Positions 56,101 to 64,000 of a stretch of 64,000 nucleotides of DNA are shown here, in pieces (positions within the stretch are counted from its first letter, which is position 1; the number at the start of each line of letters is the position of its first letter). A program made the translations under genes and the position numbers. Location of the stretch: positions 806,001 through 870,000 of the forward strand of contig NZ_VTOU01000003.1 in assembly GCF_008274695.1 (NCBI RefSeq), read 5' to 3'. This stretch comes from Sphingomonas montanisoli. Lineage in GTDB: Bacteria > Pseudomonadota > Alphaproteobacteria > Sphingomonadales > Sphingomonadaceae. The notes under the pieces were generated by a model. It was not told the DNA's origin. It searched no databases and worked only from the letters and a program-made list of their open reading frames with translations.

Positions 56101-56509
56101 AGGCGTGCAGCTTCGCGTCCGGCTCATAGGTCCAGCGATTGTCGCGCCCGTGCACCCGCGCCAGCCCCGCCGCGACCCAGTCGAGCGAATCGGCATGCGC
56201 CGCCAGCGTCCTCCGCCCCGCCTCGTCCCACGGCACATAGAAACCGATTCGCTCGCCGCGCGCCTCTGCGGCGGCATTCGCAGGCGCCCACGCGCCGCGC
56301 TCGATATCCATCGGCATCTTGGACGCCACCGCCTTCGCTCGCGTCGCATCCGCCGCCCGCAGCGCCGGCGCGACGTGACGTTCGGCGGCCAGCACCGCGA
56401 TCGCGAGGAAAGCGGCGGCGGCGGCCAGCGCGAGGCCCAGCGCCCAAAGCGTTAACTTCGTCCGGCGCGCGCGACGGCCACTTGGATCGTGGAAAATCTG
56501 GAGATTCAC
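53150..56509 (-). CDS. Three-domain GH18-like / polysaccharide deacetylase / family 2 glycosyltransferase
   Basis: A protein of about 1119 residues joining three activities. After one N-terminal helix (about 20-43) comes a GH18-like barrel (about 86-396, with GVMLDLEDLP, the D-x-E remnant of the chitinase motif). Next is a NodB deacetylase (about 455-660: TFDDGPDP and GNHSMTH, catalytic Asp and metal His residues), then a helix near 700. A GT2 domain follows (about 735-960: VLIPAFNEE, VIDDGSKD, ALDADT, then QRRRW), ending in four or so helices. GT2 with QxxRW is typical of processive beta-linked GlcNAc or hyaluronan synthases. The likely product is an exported, partly deacetylated polysaccharide. 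GTG at 56509 has GGTGG upstream; GTG at 56521 is the alternative. Confidence 0.9.
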   Translation of the reverse strand: MNLQIFHDPSGRRARRTKLTLWALGLALAAAAAFLAIAVLAAERHVAPALRAADATRAKAVASKMPMDIERGAWAPANAAAEARGERIGFYVPWDEAGRRTLAAHADSLDWVAAGLARVHGRDNRWTYEPDAKLHALLDGRAKAPRLMLMVQNIGDDGQWDGRGTAGLVADAVARKRFIGQIEAALVAEKAGGVMLDLEDLPAAAHGGYRTLLTEMKARFAERGWRVDIAVPADDAAWDLAAYAPLADHLVLMAYDEHWPDGAAGPIASQPWFARVVAEAIKAAGPAKLIVGLGNYAYDWDGKGPAKPLTVEAAWKKADEAHALPTFDPATGNTHFAYVEGGVHHQVWLLDAVASWNELQVARRAGAAGVALWRLGSEDPGFWAALDTPAGQVPNLSHLPIEHQKVALDGQGEVLRLASFATAGVRKAEPAADGLIRDARYHSLPTTNVVERAGHKRRQVALTFDDGPDPRWTPAILDILKRHRATATFFVTGSNAMGEPDLLRRIVDEGSELGNHSMTHPDLDKLPEAAVRLEINATQRIVESHTGRSMRLFRAPYLGDADPDRPDELHAAKVAAEMGYLSVGLNVDPLDWAGTSADAIVRRTIEQVESGHAGKSTQIVLLHDSGGDRRATVAALPRIIKGLRARGYDLVTVSTLAGISRDAAMPPLVDGHKAAAGGASALFVGLSNGWKALGGLFLVAILLGIARSITLTALAVRAAKRAVVPNPAPHLVPSFVSVLIPAFNEERVIEASVRRILASNGPRIEVIVIDDGSKDATSAVVSRAFGFDPRVTLLCLENGGKARALNQALRIAKGDVVVALDADTQFEPDTIAKLTRWFADPAIGAVAGNAKIGNATNLVTRWQSVEYVTAQNLERCALSALDAITVVPGAVGAWRRTALDEVGGYPDDTLAEDQDLTIAIQRAGWRVACDVDAIAWTEAPDSFGALFKQRRRWAFGTLQCLWKHRAAMFEGKPHGLARYGMPQAWLFQIGFGLVSPFIDIALIASLIDTGLRVANHGFGAMQADLATMAGFWLAFAAIDLACGWIAYRLDARETRFPALRLLAMRFGYRQLLYAVVVRAVFSALAGAALRWGKLERSGEMTAIVAPGVQMDEEPLPLAA

Positions 56510-56604
56510 GTGTGCCGCCACCGCTGTTGATCGCGGCGGCAGGTAAAGCGAAATGGATAACGAAGCTTTTACGCAGCCCTTCGACGATCGTTTGAGGGGC
56601 GCCT

Positions 56605-57849
<1,245 letters not shown>

Positions 57850-57850
57850 T

Positions 57851-57941
57851 CGTCATCCCGGCGGAGGCCGGGATCTCGGGAGGCTCTCGCCTCCAGCTGC
57901 GCTCCCTGCATCCTGAAATTCCGGCCTCCGCCGGGATGACG
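57851..57941. repeat. Perfect 21-bp inverted repeat after rlmN
   Basis: The arms CGTCATCCCGGCGGAGGCCG plus G (57851-57871) and its exact complement (57921-57941) enclose about 49 bases that can form a second hairpin (GGGAGG with CCTCC). The CGTCATCCC...GGGATGACG outer ends are those of the element at 26805. Confidence 0.88.
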
Positions 57942-58075
57942 GATATGAGAACGTAAACACCTCCAGACACAGTCGCGCTTCATCGCGAACGATTGCATAA
58001 ACAACCGGGTGGCGGGTCTTGCCAGCGCCACATTTCCAGCGCTTATCTTGCCAGATCAGGGAGTAAGCCTCACCG

Positions 58076-59299
58076 ATGTCCTTGTTCGAAAAATTCGCCG
58101 GCCACCTGTTCAAGCGCGGCCGTATCACCATCCACACCGCCGACGGCAAGACCTACAATCTGGGCGACGGTGATCCGGCGCTGAAGCCCGTCACGATCCG
58201 TTTCCTCGACAAAGGCGTGCCAGCCTATATCGGTCGTAACCCCCACCTCCACGCCGCCGAGGCGTTCATGGACGGTCGGCTGGTGATCGAGCAGGGCGAC
58301 ATTCGCGATCTGGTCGATCTGGTCCGCGCCAACGGCAAGTGGGAGGAAGGCCGCATCACGCTGCGCGGCACCTTCATGCACCACGCGAAAAATCTGATCG
58401 CGGGCAGCAAGCGCATCAACGACAGGGTGCGATCGAAAAAGAATGTCGCGCACCATTACGACCTGAACGATCGGCTCTACGATCTCTTCCTCGATCGCGA
58501 CCGGCAATATAGCTGCGCCTACTTCACCGATCCCGCGAACGACCTCGATACCGCGCAGGCCGACAAGAAGGCGCATATCGCAGCCAAGCTGCACCTGAAG
58601 TCCGGGCAGAAGGTGCTCGACATCGGCTGCGGCTGGGGCGGGATGGCGCTCTATCTGAACCGCGTCGCCGACGTCGACGTGCTGGGCATCACCCTGTCCG
58701 AAGAACAGCTCAAGGTCGCCCGCCGCCGCGCCGAGGAAGCCGGCGTCGCCGATCGCGTAAAGTTCGAGCTGATCGACTATCGCAACCTCACCGGCACATT
58801 CGACCGGATCGTATCGGTCGGCATGTTCGAACATGTCGGCGTGCCGCATTATGAGGAATTCTTCCTCAAATGCCGCGATCTGCTCGCCACCGACGGCGTG
58901 ATGCTGCTCCACACGATCGGGCGGCTCGGCGTGCCGGGCAAGACCGATGCGTTCACGCTCAAGTATATCTTCCCGGGCGGCTACAATCCGGCCTTGTCGG
59001 AGATCGTGGCGGCCAGCCAGGTCGCCAAGCTGATGGCGTCGGATGTCGAGATGCTGCGCATGCATTACGGCCACACGCTCGATCACTGGTACGACCGTAC
59101 CGTGGCCGCGAAGGATGCGATCATCGCGCTCTATGACGAGCGCTTCTACCGGATGTGGACCTTCTACCTCTCCGGCGCGCGCGCGGCCTTCTTCCACGGT
59201 AATCTGTGCAACTATCAGATCCAGTATATCCGCGACCGCGCCACCCTGCCGATCACCCGCGATTATATGGCGGAGACGGAGAAGTGGTTGCCGCGCTGA
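58076..59299 (+). CDS. cfa: Cyclopropane-fatty-acyl-phospholipid synthase family protein
   Basis: A 407-residue SAM-dependent enzyme that adds a methylene to unsaturated acyl chains in membrane phospholipids. The binding region is KVLDIGCGWGGMALYLNRVA, and family motifs are SKKNVAHHYDLNDRLYDLFL, DRDRQYSCAYF (active-site aromatic region), GMFEHVGVPHYEEFF and HYGHTLDHWYDRTVAAKDAI. ATG at 58076 follows AGGGAGTAAG at a normal distance. The gene stands alone; its stop is followed by a perfect 34-bp inverted repeat. Confidence 0.93.
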   Translation: MSLFEKFAGHLFKRGRITIHTADGKTYNLGDGDPALKPVTIRFLDKGVPAYIGRNPHLHAAEAFMDGRLVIEQGDIRDLVDLVRANGKWEEGRITLRGTFMHHAKNLIAGSKRINDRVRSKKNVAHHYDLNDRLYDLFLDRDRQYSCAYFTDPANDLDTAQADKKAHIAAKLHLKSGQKVLDIGCGWGGMALYLNRVADVDVLGITLSEEQLKVARRRAEEAGVADRVKFELIDYRNLTGTFDRIVSVGMFEHVGVPHYEEFFLKCRDLLATDGVMLLHTIGRLGVPGKTDAFTLKYIFPGGYNPALSEIVAASQVAKLMASDVEMLRMHYGHTLDHWYDRTVAAKDAIIALYDERFYRMWTFYLSGARAAFFHGNLCNYQIQYIRDRATLPITRDYMAETEKWLPR

Positions 59300-59320
59300 T
59301 CTGATCCGCTCACGCGGATA

Positions 59321-59404
59321 GGCGGCACCGGCCCGCTCCCCCACCCGGCCTCCCATAAGATACTACCGCTGGGAGGCCGGGTGGGGGAGCGGGCCGGTGC
59401 CGCC
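59321..59404. repeat. Perfect 34-bp inverted repeat between convergent cfa and bdcA
   Basis: Bases 59321-59354 and 59371-59404 are exact complements with a 16-base loop (ATAAGATACTACCGCT). The arm starts GGCGGCACCGGCCCGCTCCC. It sits between two stop codons in a 135-base gap, so it probably terminates transcription from both sides. Confidence 0.95.
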
Positions 59405-59434
59405 GCTGGTTCAGCTTTGCTGAACCAGCCAAAA

Positions 59435-60148
59435 CTAAGCCCCGAACCCACCGTCGATCGTCTGCAGCGACCCGGTGATCATCGCCGCCGAGGGGCTGGC
59501 CAGGAATGCCGCATAATCGGCGATTTCCGATGCGTGGACGTGGCGCGGGATCGCCATGAAGCTGTGCATGTAATCGGACATCGGGCCGTCGGCGGGGTTC
59601 ATGTCGGTATCGACCGGGCCGGGCTGGATCGAATTGACGGTGATGCCGCGCGCGCCGAAATCGCGCGCCAGGCCGCGCACCATCCCCTGCATCGCCGACT
59701 TGGTGAGCGCATAGGCCGCGCCACCCGCAAACGGAATCCGATCGCCATTGGTCGATCCGATCACGAGGATACGGCCATTGTCCGGCATCGTCCGCGCGGC
59801 TTCGACCGCGGCGAAATAAGGCGCCTTCACATTGACGTCGATCATCTCGTCGACTGCCTTGGGGTCAAGCGTCAGCGGATCGCCCAGCGCGAGCTTGCCT
59901 GCGTTGACGATCAGCACGTCGATCGGCCCCTGATCGGCGACCGCCTTGGTGAGCGCTGCGATATCGGCGCTGTCGACGCGGGTCGCGGTCGTGCCGGTTT
60001 CGGTGGCCAGCGCCTGCGCGGCGTCGGCCGATCCCGCATAGGTGAAGACGACATTCGCACCATCGGCGGCGAAGCGGCGGACGATCGCGGCGCCGATGCC
60101 GCGGCTGCCGCCAAGGACGAGGACTTTCTGGGAAGCTTTGGTGGTCAT
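59435..60148 (-). CDS. bdcA: BdcA-like short-chain dehydrogenase
   Basis: A 237-residue SDR protein. The NAD(P)-binding turn is VLVLGGSRGIGAAIVRRFAA, then VVFTYAGSADAAQALATETG. The active-site Ser-Tyr-Lys region is GRILVIGSTNGDRIPFAGGA followed by YALTKSAMQGMVRGLARDFG, and the end is QTIDGGFGA. These stretches resemble the E. coli BdcA (YjgI) sequence as I recall it more than generic FabG. BdcA binds c-di-GMP and promotes biofilm dispersal in E. coli. ATG at 60148 is the natural start. Divergent from a TetR gene resembling bdcR, which strengthens the assignment. Confidence 0.85.
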   Translation of the reverse strand: MTTKASQKVLVLGGSRGIGAAIVRRFAADGANVVFTYAGSADAAQALATETGTTATRVDSADIAALTKAVADQGPIDVLIVNAGKLALGDPLTLDPKAVDEMIDVNVKAPYFAAVEAARTMPDNGRILVIGSTNGDRIPFAGGAAYALTKSAMQGMVRGLARDFGARGITVNSIQPGPVDTDMNPADGPMSDYMHSFMAIPRHVHASEIADYAAFLASPSAAMITGSLQTIDGGFGA

Positions 60149-60169
60149 TTCGAAGTTCCTTTCAATTTC

Positions 60170-60185
60170 TATAGTGATCGCTATA
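60170..60185. promoter_or_regulatory. Operator-like palindrome 1 in the bdcA-bdcR gap
   Basis: TATAGTGATCGCTATA is a 16-base near-perfect palindrome (14 of 16 positions symmetric), 22 bases upstream of the bdcA start. A matching second site lies at 60215-60230. It is probably the TetR-type regulator's binding site. Confidence 0.7.
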
Positions 60186-60214
60186 TAAGTCGCATGTGAC
60201 GGTTGCAAGAGATT

Positions 60215-60230
60215 TATAGCGATGACTACA
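60215..60230. promoter_or_regulatory. Operator-like palindrome 2 overlapping the bdcR start codon
   Basis: TATAGCGATGACTACA matches the reverse complement of site 1 (TATAGCGATCACTATA) at 14 of 16 positions. It covers the start codon of the TetR gene (ATG at 60222), suggesting autorepression. Confidence 0.6.
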
Positions 60231-60842
60231 AAAAAAGTCGGAACGCGCGGACGCCCCCGCTCCTTCGATCCCGCAGCGGCGGTGGAAACGGCGCAGACAT
60301 TGTTCCAGCAGCGCGGCTATGACGGGGTCGGCGTGGCCGATATCGGCAAGGCGCTGGGGATCACCCCGCCCAGTTTCTACAATGCATTCGGCAGCAAGGC
60401 GGCGCTCTTCGCGCAGGTGCTCGACAGCTATACGGCGGGCTATGGCCGCTTCGTGCCCGAGGCGCTGGAAGGGCCGGGCGACAGCGCCGACGCGGTCGAT
60501 CGGCTGCTGGCCGAGGCCGCGTGCCGTTATGCGACGAAGGACGGGATTGCCGGTTGTCTGGTGATCGACGGGGTTCGCAACAGCAGCGATGCCGAGGCGC
60601 TGGCGATGATCGTGCGCCACAAGGCCGCGTCGCGCGACATGCTGAAGGCGCGATTCGCGCGCGAGCATCCCGAAAAGGCGGATGGCCTCGCCTCGATCGT
60701 GATCACCGCGCTCAACGGTCTGTCCGCCTCCGCCCGCGACGGCGCGAGCGAGGCCGAACTGATGCTGTCCGCCAAAGCCTTCGCCCGCGCCTTCCGTGAG
60801 GAGACGCGGGCGAGTGGTGGCCCGAGGGTTCGGGTATTGTAA
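60222..60842 (+). CDS. bdcR: TetR-family regulator, BdcR-like
   Basis: A 206-residue repressor. The N-terminal helix-turn-helix reads AVETAQTLFQQRGYDGVGVA followed by DIGKALGITPPSFYNAFGSK. The C-terminal ligand domain contains AACRYATKDGIAGCLVIDGV. Overall layout matches E. coli BdcR, the repressor of bdcA, as I recall it. ATG at 60222 is used. Two matching palindromes lie in the 73-base gap to divergent bdcA. The effector is unknown. Confidence 0.85.
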   Translation: MTTKKVGTRGRPRSFDPAAAVETAQTLFQQRGYDGVGVADIGKALGITPPSFYNAFGSKAALFAQVLDSYTAGYGRFVPEALEGPGDSADAVDRLLAEAACRYATKDGIAGCLVIDGVRNSSDAEALAMIVRHKAASRDMLKARFAREHPEKADGLASIVITALNGLSASARDGASEAELMLSAKAFARAFREETRASGGPRVRVL

Positions 60843-60845
60843 CTT

Positions 60846-60932
60846 ACGTCACCCCCGCGCAGGCGGGGGCCTATCCAAAGCCTTCTCTCGTGAAGAGACC
60901 GGATAAATTCCCGCATTCGCGGGAATGACGAA
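60846..60932. repeat. Palindromic repeat between convergent genes (family 3)
   Basis: CACCCCCGCGCAGGCGGGGG followed by CCTATCC forms one hairpin, and ATTCCCGCATTCGCGGGAAT forms another perfect one, ending GACG. The same order of blocks occurs at 27540-27625. It fills the gap between bdcR and the EF-hand gene. Confidence 0.82.
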
Positions 60933-60937
60933 AGTGG

Positions 60938-61591
60938 TTAGCGTTCGCCACGCCCCTTCCAGCCGCCACGCATCGCCTGACGCGCAGCCTGCTTTTCGGC
61001 GTCGCTCAGCTTGCCGTCCTTGTTCGTGTCGGCCTGGTCGAAGCGGGCGAGCGGGGCGGCCTGCGCTTCGGCGAGGCTGACCTTGTTGTCCTTGTTCGCA
61101 TCGGCCTTCGCGAACCAGCGTTCGCCGAACATGCCGCCACCATGACCGCCGCGACCGAAGCGACCGCCGTGCATCTTGCCGTCCGGGCCATGCCCGCCGG
61201 GGCCGCGCATACCGTCACGGCCTTCGGGTTTCGCCGGCGGCGTGGTGAACTCGGCCTTCGAGATGTTGCCATCCTTGTTGGCGTCGAGCTTCGCGAACAT
61301 GTCCGCGCGACGCTCGGCGCGGCGCGCTTCGAACTTCGCCTTCATCTCGGTGCGCATCTTTTCGCGGCCAGCGGCCATTTCGTCGCGCGTGACGAAGCCG
61401 TCCTTGTTGGCATCGATCATCTTGAAATGCGCGGCGACCATCGTCTGCACTTCGGCGCGGGTTTCGGGCATCTTCATCATGCCGTGGCCGGGGCGCGGCG
61501 GCGGCGCATCCTGTGCGATCGCAACCGCACCAACCGAAAGCGTCGCGGCCATCATGCCGCCGCCGATCATCAGCTTGGTGATCCTGTTCAT
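60938..61591 (-). CDS. Exported EF-hand protein, four calcium loops
   Basis: A 217-residue protein with a signal peptide (about residues 5-26, ending SVGAVAIAQ). Four EF-hand loops are visible: DANKDGFVTRDE, DANKDGNISKAE, DANKDNKVSLAE and DTNKDGKLSDAE. Between loops two and three is a Gly/His/Met-rich linker (RGPGGHGPDGKMHGGRFGRG followed by GHGGGMFG), and the C-terminus is basic (GGWKGRGER). Probably a periplasmic or surface calcium-binding protein. ATG at 61591 starts the signal. A second EF-hand gene lies upstream. Confidence 0.9.
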   Translation of the reverse strand: MNRITKLMIGGGMMAATLSVGAVAIAQDAPPPRPGHGMMKMPETRAEVQTMVAAHFKMIDANKDGFVTRDEMAAGREKMRTEMKAKFEARRAERRADMFAKLDANKDGNISKAEFTTPPAKPEGRDGMRGPGGHGPDGKMHGGRFGRGGHGGGMFGERWFAKADANKDNKVSLAEAQAAPLARFDQADTNKDGKLSDAEKQAARQAMRGGWKGRGER

Positions 61592-61708
61592 CTCAAATCC
61601 TCTCAACTCATGCCGATCAGAACGCTTGGGAGGGGTGCCCCGATCCGATCTCATGATCCGATTTAAGACCTGATTCTTGCAGCATATGTCGGTGTTGAAA
61701 TGTCCGGA

Positions 61709-62176
61709 TCAGAGGCCAAGCGCGCTAAGCATCGGCGCCAGTTCGGTCCGCGCGGCCTCGATCTCCGCGCCGCTGAGCGTGCCATCGCGATTCCTGTCGG
61801 CGCGGTCGAAGCGCTGGCGCGCGGCGGCCTGCGCCTCCGCGAGCTGGAGCATGCCGTCGCCGTTCCGATCGACCTGCCCGAACATCATCTGCAGCATCCC
61901 TGCGGCAGCACCGTCCTGCGACACGTGGAGCTGCGGGCGGCCATCGGCGCCGATCGAATATTCGAAGGGCGCCGCACGCGCCGCCGTCGGCGACATGCCC
62001 AAGGCCCGCGCCGCCTCCGCCCGATCGATCGCGCCATCCTTGTTCGTGTCGCTGGCGGTGAAGCGCTGCGCGATCGCCTGTTCCATCGCGGCGCGGGTGC
62101 GCGGCACGCCGTCCGCCTGCGCGAGAAGCGGGGTCGCCGCCATCGCCATGACTGTCACAAAGATCGCCTTACGCAT
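61709..62176 (-). CDS. Exported EF-hand protein, three calcium loops
   Basis: A 155-residue protein with signal peptide [22 protein letters not shown]-hand loops are [24 protein letters not shown] and [12 protein letters not shown]. It shares layout with the neighbour at 60938, 117 bases downstream, and is probably co-transcribed or a product of the same duplication. The role is calcium binding outside the cytoplasm; partners unknown. Divergent from argG with a 113-base gap. Confidence 0.9.
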   Translation of the reverse strand: MRKAIFVTVMAMAATPLLAQADGVPRTRAAMEQAIAQRFTASDTNKDGAIDRAEAARALGMSPTAARAAPFEYSIGADGRPQLHVSQDGAAAGMLQMMFGQVDRNGDGMLQLAEAQAAARQRFDRADRNRDGTLSGAEIEAARTELAPMLSALGL

Positions 62177-62289
62177 CACATAATCCTCATCAACCGGCGG
62201 CCGCGATGCCCCGTCTGGCCTGTATGCCGCTTGAACGGGGGCGGCCGGCGTGGCAAGGGCGCGCCGCGCCTGGCCTTTGGAGATTTGCA

Positions 62290-63507
62290 ATGTCTGACAT
62301 CAAGCGGGTCGTGCTCGCCTATTCGGGTGGCCTCGACACCAGCGTCATCCTGAAGTGGCTGAAGGAGACCTATCAGTGTGAGGTCGTCACCTTCACCGCC
62401 GATCTCGGCCAGGGCGAGGAGCTGGAGCCCGCGCGGGCCAAGGCCAAGCTGATGGGCATCAAGGACGAGCATATCTTCATCGACGATCTCCGCGAGGAGT
62501 TCGTGAAGGACTATGTGTTCCCGATGATGCGCTCGAACGCGCTCTATGAGGGGCTGTATCTGCTCGGCACCTCGATCGCGCGCCCGCTGATCGCCAAGCG
62601 CCAGATCGAGATCGCGAAGATGGTCGGCGCCGACGCGGTGTCGCACGGCGCGACCGGCAAGGGCAACGATCAGGTCCGCTTCGAACTCGGCTATTATGCG
62701 CTCGCGCCCGATATCAAGGTGATCGCGCCGTGGCGCGAATGGGATCTGACCAGCCGCACCCGCCTGATCGAATATGCCGAGCAGCACCAGATTCCGGTGC
62801 CCAAGGACAAGCGCGGCGAATCGCCCTTCTCGACCGACGCGAACCTTCTTCACACCTCGTCCGAAGGCAAAGTGCTCGAGGATCCGTGGGATGAGGTGCC
62901 CGATTACGTCTATTCGCGCACCGATAACCCGGAAGACGCGCCCGACACGCCCGAAGTCATCACGATCGACTTCGAACGTGGCGACGGCGTCGCGATCAAC
63001 GGCGAGGCCCTGTCGCCCGCCATGCTGCTCACCAAGCTCAACGAGCTGGGCAAGCGCCATGGCATCGGCCGGCTCGATCTGGTCGAGAATCGCTATGTCG
63101 GCATGAAGTCGCGCGGCATGTACGAAACGCCCGGCGGCACGATCTATCACCTCGCCCATCGCGGGATCGAGCAGATCACGCTCGATCGCGGCGCCGCGCA
63201 CCTGAAGGACGAGCTCGCGCCGCGTTATGCCGAGCTGATCTACAACGGCTTCTGGTTCTCGCCGGAGCGCGAGATGCTCCAGGCCGCGATCGATTACAGC
63301 CAGGAAAAGGTGACGGGCACCGTCCGGCTCAAGCTCTACAAGGGCAGCGTGATCGTGACGGGCCGCAAGTCGCCCTACACGCTCTATTCGGAAAAGGTCG
63401 TCACCTTCGAAGACGACGCCGGCGCCTATGACCAGCGCGACGCCGCGGGCTTCATCAAGCTCAACGCCCTGCGCCTGCGCCTTCTGGGTCGTCGCGACGG
63501 GCGGTAA
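62290..63507 (+). CDS. argG: Argininosuccinate synthase
   Basis: A 405-residue enzyme ligating citrulline and aspartate with ATP. The P-loop is [17 protein letters not shown]; the second motif is [20 protein letters not shown]; others are [20 protein letters not shown] and [20 protein letters not shown]. Length and motifs are normal for the bacterial AsS. ATG at 62290 begins the conserved start. Followed by a palindromic repeat before a convergent gene. Confidence 0.97.
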   Translation: MSDIKRVVLAYSGGLDTSVILKWLKETYQCEVVTFTADLGQGEELEPARAKAKLMGIKDEHIFIDDLREEFVKDYVFPMMRSNALYEGLYLLGTSIARPLIAKRQIEIAKMVGADAVSHGATGKGNDQVRFELGYYALAPDIKVIAPWREWDLTSRTRLIEYAEQHQIPVPKDKRGESPFSTDANLLHTSSEGKVLEDPWDEVPDYVYSRTDNPEDAPDTPEVITIDFERGDGVAINGEALSPAMLLTKLNELGKRHGIGRLDLVENRYVGMKSRGMYETPGGTIYHLAHRGIEQITLDRGAAHLKDELAPRYAELIYNGFWFSPEREMLQAAIDYSQEKVTGTVRLKLYKGSVIVTGRKSPYTLYSEKVVTFEDDAGAYDQRDAAGFIKLNALRLRLLGRRDGR

Positions 63508-63517
63508 CCCACTCTAA

Positions 63518-63646
63518 AATCCTCCCCCGCCAGGGGGAGGTGTCAGCGCAAGCTGACGGAGGGGGAGGACGGCGAGCAACTCATTGGGGTCGTCGTCCTC
63601 CCCCTCCGTCGCCTTCGGCGCCACCTCCCCCTGGCGGGGGAGGATT
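63518..63646. repeat. Palindromic repeat between convergent genes (family 2 copy B)
   Basis: AATCCTCCCCCGCCAGGGGGAGG and its complement at the other end form the outer arms, and GACGGAGGGGGAGGACG with CGTCCTCCCCCTCCGTC forms the inner arms. It closely matches the element at 31451-31571. It overlaps the end of the next gene. Confidence 0.9.
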
Positions 63647-64000
63647 AAGTTGAAGCCCAACGATATCGATCGGGAAGCGGTAATAATGGCCGGTGTTGAG
63701 CCGGCCAGCCGCTTCCAGTTCCTTCACGAACACGTCGCCCTTGTCATAGGCCCACGGCCCCCCGCGCACGAGCCAGATGGTCGGCGCGGCGCGGCTTACC
63801 TTGTCCCTCGCTATGCCACGCAGATGCGCCTGATCGAGTGACGGCACGCCGCGCGATCCGCTGACATACCAGCTGCCCGGCGGCGGATTGAGCACGGGCA
63901 CTTCGCCGGGGATCGGCCGCGTCTGCAGCGGCAGCCCCAGATCGCGCACCGCCCGATCGAACGGCAAGGCGCTCTCGTTCGGATAGGCATAGACGAGGTC
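63581..64000 (-). CDS. C-terminal part of a probable membrane glycosyltransferase (partial)
   Basis: The frame runs off the window edge at 64000, so only about 139 C-terminal residues are visible. Sequence such as LVYAYPNESALPFDRAVRDL, VSGSRGVPSLDQAHLRGIAR and RAAPTIWLVRGGPWAYDKGD resembles the periplasmic end of GT39-type integral-membrane glycosyltransferases, where the catalytic and membrane parts come first. The last 20 or so residues (NPPPPGGGGAEGDGGGGRRP) and the stop at 63581 come from the palindromic repeat. The family assignment is weak because the N-terminal part is missing. Confidence 0.5.
   Translation of the reverse strand, partial: DLVYAYPNESALPFDRAVRDLGLPLQTRPIPGEVPVLNPPPGSWYVSGSRGVPSLDQAHLRGIARDKVSRAAPTIWLVRGGPWAYDKGDVFVKELEAAGRLNTGHYYRFPIDIVGLQLNPPPPGGGGAEGDGGGGRRPQ

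Noticed and set aside
54320-56455. 711-codon open frame opposite the three-domain glycosyltransferase gene
   Set aside because: Arg-rich composition and no motifs; the real gene on the minus strand has all expected domain motifs.
57955-58149. Protein-like minus-strand reading GKTRHPVVYAIVRDEARL upstream of cfa
   Set aside because: Third-position GC is much lower than in neighbouring genes, it overlaps the cfa start, and it runs into a palindromic repeat. A remnant of a small gene cannot be excluded.
59435-60148. Calling the SDR a 3-oxoacyl-ACP reductase (FabG)
   Set aside because: It lacks neighbouring fatty-acid genes, and the N-terminal and active-site stretches plus the divergent TetR gene fit BdcA better.

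Overview
The window is high-GC chromosomal DNA from an alphaproteobacterium, most likely a sphingomonad (Sphingomonadales). Grounds: the gene order trpF-trpB-trpA-accD-folC, an ATP12-type F1-ATPase chaperone, a TonB-dependent receptor, glutathione enzymes, a PHA depolymerase, a bacterial aconitase, and many palindromic intergenic repeats. This placement is by gene content and family recognition; no database search was run. No rRNA, tRNA, CRISPR array, insertion sequence or prophage was seen. It reads as core chromosome with very compact, often translationally coupled operons.

Layout. 0-2.4 kb: end of purD, a membrane-anchored helix-hairpin-helix protein, and modB-modC for molybdate uptake without modA beside them. 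2.44-2.97 kb: a gene-free stretch with a strong intrinsic terminator and a long imperfect inverted repeat. 3-9.3 kb: PHA depolymerase, a GST, a FixL/FixJ-like two-component pair and a CitE-like lyase. 9.4-12.6 kb: a LytS/LytR-type system next to a DctA transporter. 12.7-17.1 kb: TonB receptor, rsmD and an RsuA-family pseudouridine synthase in one coupled operon, then a soluble chemotaxis-like protein with a Cache-like sensor. 17.2-23.2 kb: pgi, a TPR protein with a hydrolase, a large membrane protein and glutathione reductase. 23.3-26.7 kb: an Mla-type lipid transport operon (permease, ATPase, MCE protein, lipoprotein). 26.8-34.3 kb: HAD phosphatase, CHAP protein, dihydroorotase, YgfZ plus an Asp/Asn beta-hydroxylase, aconitase.

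34.4-41.2 kb: a small Cys-rich protein, folC, accD, trpA, trpB, trpF, a Crp-family regulator and a DUF985 cupin. 41.3-45.3 kb: a lipoprotein, then five overlapping genes (crcB, RluA-type synthase, PaiB-like, HAD phosphatase, ATP12). 45.4-53 kb: small membrane and soluble proteins, gmk, glyoxalase I, an EamA transporter coupled to dnaN, an outer-membrane barrel, a secreted protein and an M28 peptidase. 53-60.9 kb: a three-domain GH18/deacetylase/glycosyltransferase protein, rlmN, cfa, and a divergent bdcA/bdcR-like pair with two matching operator-like sites. 60.9-64 kb: two EF-hand proteins, argG, and the end of a probable glycosyltransferase whose last residues are encoded by a repeat.

The main pattern outside coding sequence is that every convergent gene junction with a real gap (eight of them) carries a palindromic element, while the other three convergent junctions overlap or nearly touch. 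These palindromes fall into a few related families and probably act as bidirectional terminators. I see no obvious new defence or biosynthetic system. The best leads are the three-domain polysaccharide protein, the chemotaxis-Cache protein, the bdcAR operators, two orphan terminator hairpins that suggest small RNAs, and the palindrome pattern.
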